64,000 bases of DNA, from positions 1,525,663 to 1,589,662 of the forward strand of contig NC_079914.1 of the NCBI RefSeq assembly GCF_024868665.1. The letters run 5' to 3'. The notes under the pieces are model-generated. The model saw only the letters and a list, made by a program, of their open reading frames with translations, searched no databases and had not been told where the DNA came from. Positions 56,883-64,000 of the stretch are shown in pieces. This stretch comes from Triplophysa rosa. Taxonomy: Eukaryota > Chordata > Actinopteri > Cypriniformes > Nemacheilidae. Each line of letters opens with the position of its first letter. Position 1 is the stretch's first letter. The position numbers and the translations under genes are program-made.

Positions 56883-58319
56883 AATGGCACTGCCATTTGA
56901 AGGTAACTTAATTGCCCCATTGATATCTAAGGTTTGTTAGCTCCAGATCAATGCAGAGCCCTTGTCAACTGGACCGGACAACTGTATTTTATTAAGTAAG
57001 TTTTGTGTTTGAAGACTTCTCTAAAATACACTTTACACGTGGTAACTTGATGCATGACTGTGTATTTTACCAAACTTTTCTGTCCTAAAAAAGTCATATC
57101 CAGCCTTTCGATATATGGCCAGTTAAACAAGTAAAGTCAGTTTCTTTTGCCAGAAATACAAGAAATGGACATGGATTACTGTATACGTGACATACTCAGA
57201 AACCATGAAAATGCTAAGAGAAATTAATCTACCTAATAAAACCGTTCTACTGCATAATTTAGACATTTTTACAGCTGAGAAAAAACACTGTAATTTAAGA
57301 TTTTAAAATGTTAACATTTCTATTAAAAATTAATTGAAGAATTAATTAATGATGAATTAGTGTAAGAAATGTAAGAACTTTTTAAATCAATAGCTTGCAT
57401 TAAGTTTTCAGCAATTAATTTTTTTTCAAAAGGAACAGTCTGTTATGATCCCAGGCCATTTCTCAATTCCAATAACGCAAAGAACGGACTTGTGCTCTCG
57501 TGTAGACCGGTCTTGCGAGATAACCTAGGAAGAAGGAACATCGGGTTCAGTACGTGCAAGGCTGCATTCAATGCATCCGGATACTTTCTTGCGTTCTCTG
57601 TACTTGGACCTGGACTTTGACGGTTGATGATGACGTAGACCGAGAACAGGAGGACACAAGATCGCTGAAAAACACATGTTGAGAAACAGCCCCAGTGTGT
57701 CCCTGGGAGTACCCTGTTTTCACCCTCCATCACTAAAGGACACCACTTCACATAATGCTCTACGCTCCCTCACCTGTCACCAGTTTGCCATCACCAACAC
57801 CTGTCAGTGACCTCCCTCATCAACTCTACCCTATAGAAGCACTCCAGTTTCGGGTCGTTTTTTTCTGTCTTTATTGGTCTAAAGCTCGTCTTATGGATTG
57901 TTGATTGTGTGTATCTGTGGATTTTTTTACCTGTTGTGTTTAGATATACTTCTTGATTCTCCATACCTTTAAGGACAATACACTTCATCTGCATCTGCCA
58001 TGTTTTATTGTCATGTGACCCACATGCTCTTTGACTAATGATGTATTAACAACAACCTGTACATAGGCATTGGTAAAAATATATTTTAGTCACAGTAAGT
58101 ACTGGTACTTACGTTTGAAAAAGGGACATGTGCCTTAAAGTTATTCTGTATTTTTATTTAATTAACTTTTGAATTTGAGCGTTGCTCAGCTCCCATTGCA
58201 TCATGGGGGAGTAGTGTCTATCCAATGCACACTCTTTGGTGGAAAGTTTGTCGGAAACAGTATTTTTGGACATACTATTCATGACATCATGATCACAACA
58301 GTGATCTCGGGGGAAGCTT
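56883..58319. other. Non-coding DNA with a possible undelimited LTR (from about 57441)
   Basis: 'tgttatgatcccagg' at 57441 has the look of an LTR start, and the 'ccctatagaagcactccag' and T-rich run near 57830-57870 resemble an LTR core promoter. I could not find the matching end or a target duplication, so no boundary is claimed. Confidence 0.3.
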
Positions 58320-58545
58320 CCGAAGCGGGCACTGGCGGCTCGGTGAATTCTGTAGCGGCTGGCTCGGCGAACTCTGGAACGCCGGATGGGACAGGCTCGG
58401 TGAACTTTGGAGTGGTCGGCTCGGGAAACTCTGAAACGCTGGACAGGGTCGGCTCGGGGAACTCTGTAGTGGCCGGCTCGTGGAACTCTGTAGCGGCCGG
58501 CTCGGGGAACTCTGTAACGGCTGGCTCGGGGAAATCTGAATATCT
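58320..58545. repeat. GC-rich minisatellite, 24-30 bp units
   Basis: Repeats of 'ggctcggggaactctgtagcggcc' type. The plus frame reads GSxNSVxA repeats; the minus frame reads serine/proline/glutamine repeats (PLQSSPSR). Composition and organisation resemble the coding minisatellite at 24600-24942. Confidence 0.85.
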
Positions 58546-58833
58546 AAATTTGCAGTCATTTCGCGTATGCAGGCAAGTGATAAGACAACTAAATAGCTGC
58601 CTACACAGATCACTTAATATGTAATATGTTATTAAATGCTACAGAAATGTTGATAGCGTGATTAATGCTTTTAAAACAGCATGCATTATCTTGATCAAAC
58701 TCTATATTCATATTTCATTTCTGTCATTTCATGTGTATAATAGTGCAATTATGCTAATTTAAACAGGTTAAGTGGACATCTGTTAACGCATAATAGATTT
58801 GAAGAAATCTTCCAAATGCAAATATTTTTATTC

Positions 58834-58991
58834 AATTTACATTTACACATTTGGCAAAAGCTTTTATCCAAGGTGACATACAGTGCATTTATTCTATACA
58901 TGTCTTTTATCAGTATACACTATATACTTCCTTAGATCTAACCAGGATCTTTGCGTTGCTAGGACAAAGCTACCAATTGAGCTACAGGAGC
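58834..58991 (-). repeat. tRNA-derived SINE
   Basis: The minus strand starts GCTCCTGTAGCTCAATTGGT (tRNA-like 5' end with box A). It reaches 'gatcctggttagatc', a degenerate box B, then the body 'caccttggataaaagctttt' and tail 'aaatgtgtaaatgtaaattg'. This body is typical of an abundant teleost SINE-like repeat. Pol III boxes are degraded, so it is probably silent. Confidence 0.7.
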
Positions 58992-60236
58992 AGGCAAACA
59001 AGCACTTGGAGATGCTGGGGATCAAACCCAGAACATCATTCAAACCACAGAGCTATATCCCAACTGTTAAAACTGAAAAAAAGGAAGTCATATATATCTG
59101 GGTTGGCATGAGCTTGAGGAAATGATGCGAGAATTTTTTGTGAACTATTCCTTTAATCTATACATTGTCAATTTCTGTGAAATTCATAAAATTAGTCAGG
59201 TTCAAATAAAACCTCCACTGCTGACAAATTACAATTCCAACTGTAACTTCAGACGGTTTTACTTTTAATAGTTCTCTCAGGAAGACAATCGTCTCTTGTC
59301 TCAACAAGCCCAAAAGTGTGCAGGTTAATTTCTGGTTGGATTGTATCTGTTTAAAAGAGGATTGACGTAGTCAATTTAGCTTAGCAAAAATAGAGATAAT
59401 AGGACAGTATATAGTCCGTCTAAATCCTATATTAAAAAGTTGACATTTGAGTCATTTTATTTGCCCTTTTGCAAATGCTATTGGTCTCATTGCAAACGCT
59501 ATTGGTCTTTAAAATCTTAATAAATCTACACAATTCAGATTTCCTGTTCAATCCTAGAGGAGACTTTTTACCACTTTACTTTGGCCATAGAGTAAGACAA
59601 CCAAAGTAATGAATAAAATAATTTTCTATATATAACGAATCACCCATGCAATAATATTTTAGTCAAATGCCTATTCCTCATTGTGTGCAGAACAGTGTTT
59701 AGCTGTGTCTGATTCATCATAAAACTAGAAACACAAGAATGACTTTTTCTGGTACGTTTGACCTTTTAGCTGGTGAAGAGCTTTTCTAACTAATAGAGTG
59801 CATATTTTTTTCTTTTTTTCTTGCCAAACAGTAATTGTTTAACTTATTACTGTAATTGACCCAATTAAATGTCATAGTAGTTCAAGGGCAGGAGAAAGTT
59901 TAAAGAAATTGTATTTTTTCAAGCTGATTTTAAGCTTAGTTTAACGATCTCACAAATCCCAGAATTCACACGACACCACACTTGGAACATCACTCATGAT
60001 ATTAACAAATGGACAGTTCCAATAGACAGTTCTTGGATGCTGATTGGTCATTTAGCACAAGATCTCTTCACCTACAGTAGCTTCTACATGTATCGCTGTA
60101 CAGCACTCATTTTTAAACACCATTCTGTTACAGTTAAGGGAATGTATCTTACCACAGAAGAACAGTGCCAAATGAGTAAGAGTCAGTTTGGACTGTGTAG
60201 AGGTATCATTCCATCCAAGATGTTTCATTACAATAG
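58992..60236. other. AT-rich intergenic DNA
   Basis: 'gtgaactattccttta' near 59140 is the end of a common cyprinid dispersed repeat. No gene is supported. Confidence 0.45.
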
Positions 60237-60889
60237 TGTCACGAATTGCGTGGCTGAAGAACCCAAGCGCAGGCAGCGGGGATGAAGGGGTTAACAGATT
60301 TTATTAAAATACTAAACAGAAACAAAACACCCACGAGGGGGTAACGAAGACAAAAACAATAACAAAAGGCTTCTCAAAAGGATAAAGAAAAACTTCCCGC
60401 TATGGGGCAAAACAGAAACTAAAGCAAAACTAACAAACTCCCGTTCAGGGACAAAAGCAAGGATGAGGCAAGACAGAATCCCCCCCTTTAATGAGCACCA
60501 CCAGGTGCTCACCAAGGGGTAGACTAACAGGACAAGACAGACTGAGACAGTGACCAAACCAGACAAAACATGGAAAACAAAATCAGGGGCAGACAAGCAA
60601 GAATAACCAAGGCACTGGGGTGTGACAACAAAAACAACAAACATGGGAGGGGGGGTGGGGAACAAAAGAGTCCATGGGAGGAAGTCCAAAGGGGTTGGGA
60701 CAGGGTGGGACAGTCTTAATCCCCGGCTGCGCTCGAGGGCGCAGAGTCCTGGGGGACTTAGGGGCGGAAGTCCTGGGGGGGACCGCCGACACTCAAGTCA
60801 GGGACAAGGCTAGGACCCGGCTGGAATGCCGGCTGGACAGGGCTTGACAGGGCTGGATAGGGCTGGACAGGGCTTGCCGGCTGGACAGG
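60237..60889 (-). mobile_element. LTR retrotransposon 3' end (TGTCATG-related family), truncated
   Basis: The minus strand shows a shortened, diverged LTR (60475-60237; ends CAATTCGTGACA) preceded by a polypurine tract (TAAAGGGGGGGAT, about 60477-60489). Before it lie family 3' internal sequence (60490-60720) and 'gctggacagggcttg' repeats. The element is cut at about 60889, where PGBD coding sequence begins in the opposite orientation. Confidence 0.7.
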
Positions 60890-62721
60890 GATGTTGATTA
60901 CCATCCTCCACAACAGGAGCCAATCAGCAGTGAGGAGGAGAGTAGTGGGGATGAAGACCCCATTCCACAGTCCAGTCGGGGACGTAAAAACGTCTCCGTG
61001 GTGAAACTTCTGGTTATCATTCAGACCGTAGCACTGCCACTATACGCACTCCCAGACATGGTCCAAACGATGACACTGAAGACTCAACACCAGGACCAAG
61101 CTTTCAAGAACAACCCAAGGAAGGACAAGGAGTGCGCTGGAGGGCTGCTCAATTGACCCCAAACCTAGCCCACTTTGAGCCTGAGGAGGAGACTGAGCAG
61201 GACAGAGAAGGATGGACCCCCATCGACTATGTAAGCCAGTATATTGACAAAGATTTAATTAAACTGATTGTTTACTGCTCCAATGCTACAGCACTATCTG
61301 GAGTGGATACCCACTCAACACATCAGTTGATGAGATGTATCATTTCTTTGGTGCCTCAATATTGATGTCCTGTGTCTCGTACCCACAAATCAGGATGTAC
61401 TGGTCTAGCGCGATAAGATTCCCAGCCATCGCAGACAAATTCACACGTGACAGATTTCACAAACTGAGGCAATCAATAAAGCTGGTCATTGATGATGACA
61501 TTCCAGAAGACCTGAGGGAATGTGACAAATTCTGGAAGGTGAGACCTTTTCTTGACTGCATTCTGAAAGGCAAGTCCCGAGAGCGTTTCTATTGATGAGC
61601 AAATGATACCATTTACAGGAGCCTGTCCTTGTTGACAATATCTGCCAATGAAACCCAATCCTGTTGGCATGAAAAACTTTGTTTGTGCTTCAGTGGAAGG
61701 CCTCATGCTTGACTTTGAATTATATCAGGGTGCAGATGCACTGACTGCACAGGTCCAGGAGCCAGGTGAACTGGGTTTGGGAGGCTTGGTCATTGATCGT
61801 CTGTCTGAAACTCTTCATCCTAGTACAAAAGTGTATTGCAATCGATTCTTTACTTCCATCAAAACTGTGAACCGAATGATGGAGAAGAAGGTGTACCTGA
61901 CTGGTACAGGTATGAAGAATCGGGTTTTCGAAGCAGTGGAGAAGCTACCAATTGACAAAAAAATGAAAAAGAATGGAAGAGGTATCTCAGCACAAGTTAC
62001 CACTGAAGATGGAAACATTTGCATTGTAAAGTGGTATGATAACAAGCCGGTATTGATGATGTCTGTTGTTCATGATGCACAGGCTGAAGACACCTGCCAG
62101 CGATGGGACAAGAAAAAGAAACAATATGTGTCTGTCAGGCGACCAATTATTGTTTGTGAGTACAACAACAAGATGGGTGGGGTTGACCTCATAGACAGGA
62201 TGATCAGCTACTATAGATTGAGTGTCCGTACCAAGAAGTGGACGCATCGAATGCTCATGCACTTCACAGATGTTGCTTTAGCCAACAGCTGGCTATTGTA
62301 CCGCAGAGACCACACAGAACGTGGCACACCAAGAAACGGTATCATGCAATTTCTTGAATTCCGAATGGAAGTGGCTAAGACATTCTTGGCCCAGCATAAC
62401 AATTCACAGGAAGACAGTACAGACCTCTCAGAACAGGAAGACAATACAGACCATTCAGAGCCCAAGAAAAAGCGCTTTGTGAAGGAAGTTCCCCACATTT
62501 CAGTCCGCAGAAGGGCTAATGCACATCTTCCACAGGTGGTCAACCTGAAGAATGCAGCACGCTGCAGAGCGAAAGGCTGTTCTGGGAAAACTCGAGTCCG
62601 ATGTGCAACATGCAAGGTGTTCTTGTGCTTGCAAACTGCACGCAACTGTTACACTGTCTTTCACAGCAAGCATGATCAACTGTTCCCACAAACAAAAAAG
62701 AACATTCTTAGTTTGGAGTAG
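60890..62721 (+). pseudogene. piggyBac-family (PGBD-like) transposase, decayed
   Basis: Frame pieces in order: DVDYHPPQQEPISSEEESSG (60890 on), EGWTPIDYVSQYIDKDLIKL, an ISSWDILM-equivalent region with RDRFHKLRQSIKLVIDDDIP, then SIDEQMIPF with the first catalytic Asp. From 61648 there is a 357-codon open frame with KVYCNRFFTS and YNNKMGGVDLIDRM and a C-terminal cysteine-rich zinc-ribbon region (CRAKGCSGKTRVRCATCKVF). Lesions are frameshifts near 60980, 61310 and 61575, a TGA at 61633-61635 where Arg or Gln is likely ancestral, and Asn in YCNRFFTS where active relatives have the second catalytic Asp. The third Asp (GGVDLID) is kept. The 5' end is lost at the LTR junction. PGBD proteins bind and cut DNA at TTAA; this copy cannot. 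Confidence 0.88.
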
Positions 62722-62941
62722 TAAAGATTTGTAGTGTTACAAAAACAAAACATAAGCAAATTGTCAAGTTTTTTTGGATACGATTGCATGTTTCTTTTAA
62801 AATTTGTTTTTGCATATCCATGTTCAGATGTTGAAACGGTTATATATGCAACAGTAACAATGAAATATGTTAAGGCACATTGCTGTGCTGTAAATAAAAA
62901 ATATTTGCACTTTGTTACAGAATGGCGTCTTGATTGTTTTC
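62722..62941. other. Spacer between PGBD remnant and LTR
   Basis: AT-rich 3' flank of the transposase. No piggyBac terminal repeat or TTAA boundary could be assigned. Confidence 0.4.
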
Positions 62942-63527
62942 TGTCATGGCTCTGCTTCCTTTAGTCATGTTTTTCTTGGTCCTGTAGCAGAGCCATGGCA
63001 AAGCCTTAGGTTATATGTGAGAAAGCCATGAGATGTTTGTTTTTTGAAATCTCATGTGTTTTCTCATGTCTTGTCATTAGCCCCGCCCCTCTCGTTTCTT
63101 GTATTGCTTTCCTCTCATGTCTAATGTCCCACACCTGCCCCGTGTAATTATCCCTGGTTTGTCTTCCCTTTAAATACCCTCTTGTTTCTTTGTCTTGTGC
63201 TGTTGGATTGTTCTGTATCGCGTGTTATTGGATTGTCTTTCGTGTTTGAATGCTACGTCGTGTGTGTATCCAGTTCATCCCCCGTCTTCTGTATTCGTTC
63301 CCAAGGTAGTTTCTTATCTTGTTAGTTTTATTTTTCTTTGTTCTCGTTTTTGCCCCCTTGAGGGAAGTTTTTGTTTGCCTTGTTATATATATATTCTTAG
63401 TTCAGTTTTCCCCATCGTGGGTGTTTTGTTTTGTACCCTTTTGTTTTGTTAAAAGAATAAAATCCTCTTTGTTAACCCCTTCACCTCTGCCTGCCTGCAT
63501 TTGGGTTCTCCCACGTATTCCGTGACA
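62942..63527 (+). repeat. 5' LTR of the TGTCATG-family element (586 bp)
   Basis: Begins TGTCATGGCTCTGC and ends ATTCCGTGACA. It has a perfect 11-bp stem at 62945-62955 and 62987-62997, and a second hairpin at 63018-63066. 'tttaaataccctcttg' near 63170 could be the TATA region. AATAAAAT near 63456 is a polyadenylation-type signal, followed by 'gttaaccccttcacc'. Confidence 0.85.
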
Positions 63528-63559
63528 GAATACACCAGCCAGAACTGAACCCAGCAGGC

Positions 63560-64000
63560 ATGAACGGTTCCCTGCCAGCCTGCCAGACTTGTTTGTTGTT
63601 TGGGCTTCGGCAGGGGGATCACGGGATCAGAGATTTCGCCCGGGAGTTTGTGGCTGCTGCGGGGGAGACTGAGTTTGGTGAGGCAGAGCTCAAGGTTATT
63701 TTTAACTGCTGCCTCACCGAGCCTCTCAAGCGGGCCGAGGTGGAGATGTTGAGCTCCCCGTGGTTGGGTGACATGATCAGGTACGTGGTCAACCGGGATG
63801 ATCCCTGGCCTTTAGTGCCAGACTGGGTATCCACTCCCTTGGCTACCGTCCCGGAGGATCGCGTCCTGGCCACCCTTACCCTGGGGAACTCGGCACCTCC
63901 ATCCGCCTCAACCCCCGCAGTCACTCCACCACCAACTAGCCTCCGTGGTAGGCGTGGACGGAGGGAGTCGTGGGACTCCCCGTCCGACTTCTCCAACACG
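63560..64000 (+). CDS. Gag-like protein, partial (147 codons, continues past window)
   Basis: ATG at 63560 lies 32 bp after the LTR and opens a stop-free frame to the window end. It begins MNGSLPACQTCLLFGLRQGD, then an acidic/aliphatic stretch (AAGETEFGEAELKVIFNCCL), WLGDMIRYVVNRDDPWPLVP, a proline/serine/threonine-rich linker and an arginine patch (LRGRRGRRESWDSPSD). Position right after LTR and leader makes it the element's Gag. No zinc knuckle is reached within the window. Third positions are GC-rich, unlike flanking DNA. The subfamily cannot be named without the pol region. Confidence 0.7.
   Translation, partial: MNGSLPACQTCLLFGLRQGDHGIRDFAREFVAAAGETEFGEAELKVIFNCCLTEPLKRAEVEMLSSPWLGDMIRYVVNRDDPWPLVPDWVSTPLATVPEDRVLATLTLGNSAPPSASTPAVTPPPTSLRGRRGRRESWDSPSDFSNT

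Larger units (their letters stand above)
62942..64000 (+). mobile_element. LTR retrotransposon entering the right edge (5' LTR, leader, gag start)
   Basis: The LTR is followed by the leader 'gaatacaccagccagaactg' then 'aacccagcaggca', which resembles the leader beyond the 36622-37214 LTR. After it comes an undamaged open frame. The element continues outside the window. Confidence 0.8.

Noticed and set aside
57441..58010. Solo LTR starting TGTTATGATCCC
   Set aside because: Promoter-like features are present, but no matching CA end or 4-6 bp duplication was found, so it is mentioned only as a possibility.

Overview
This is nuclear DNA from a bony fish, most likely a cyprinid-type (otophysan) teleost. 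The evidence is the mix of repeats: an L2-clade LINE with fish-type reverse-transcriptase remnants and a short repeated tail, a tRNA-headed SINE with the teleost 'ttttatccaaggtgac' body, DIRS-order tyrosine-recombinase retrotransposons, Ty3/Gypsy elements, a PGBD/piggyBac relative, and hAT-like and TTAA-type non-autonomous DNA transposons. There is no bacterial-style gene organisation. Most of the window is a graveyard of nested mobile elements in AT-rich intergenic DNA. No host protein-coding gene can be named with certainty.

Layout. 0.4-1.8 kb: a minus-strand DIRS fragment. 1.9-2.2 kb: a broken exon-like piece of a multicopy fish ORF. 3.1-3.4 kb: a solo LTR with target duplication GTAGT. 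4.4-14.2 kb: a hAT-like element with 13-bp terminal inverted repeats and a 7/8-matching 8-bp target duplication; it has been hit by a complete, nearly unmutated Ty3/Gypsy retrotransposon (5483-12686, one 1950-1975-residue Gag-Pol frame) and by a solo LTR (13383-14011, TSD GGAAA). 14.2-21.4 kb: mostly unique AT-rich DNA with a fold-back MITE (16.0-16.5 kb) and one candidate two-exon micropeptide gene (17.6-19.0 kb). 21.4-22.6 kb: a TTAA-flanked element carrying an exon with a strong Kozak ATG and a splice donor. 23.2-25.3 kb: a solo LTR and a small non-autonomous LTR element, followed by an L2 LINE to 27.5 kb. 27.5-33.2 kb: unique-looking DNA. 33.2-37.2 kb: an LTR element whose interior has been replaced by unrelated sequence. 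37.6-45.2 kb: an L2 LINE split by a DIRS element (38.6-44.6 kb). 49.1-54.3 kb: a second, minus-strand DIRS with chimeric ends. 54.3-60.2 kb: AT-rich DNA with a solo LTR, a minisatellite and a SINE. 60.2-62.9 kb: the 3' end of an LTR element fused to a decayed PGBD transposase. 62.9-64.0 kb: a plus-strand 5' LTR followed by an undamaged gag-like frame that runs out of the window.

How things relate. One LTR family (LTR starting TGTCATG, ending in GACA, about 590-630 bp) is present at least six times (13.4, 23.7, 24.9, 33.2, 36.6 and 62.9 kb, with a diverged relative at 60.2 kb). Its U3 carries two hairpins whose arms change sequence between copies while pairing is kept. The DIRS copies show the diagnostic architecture of inverted terminal repeats plus an internal complementary region equal to the joined complements of both outer ends. 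The strongest candidates for something biologically live are the 7.2-kb Gypsy element and the LTR/gag element entering the right edge. The most interesting unexplained signals are the paired-arm LTR hairpins, the micropeptide candidate and the exon-carrying TTAA element.
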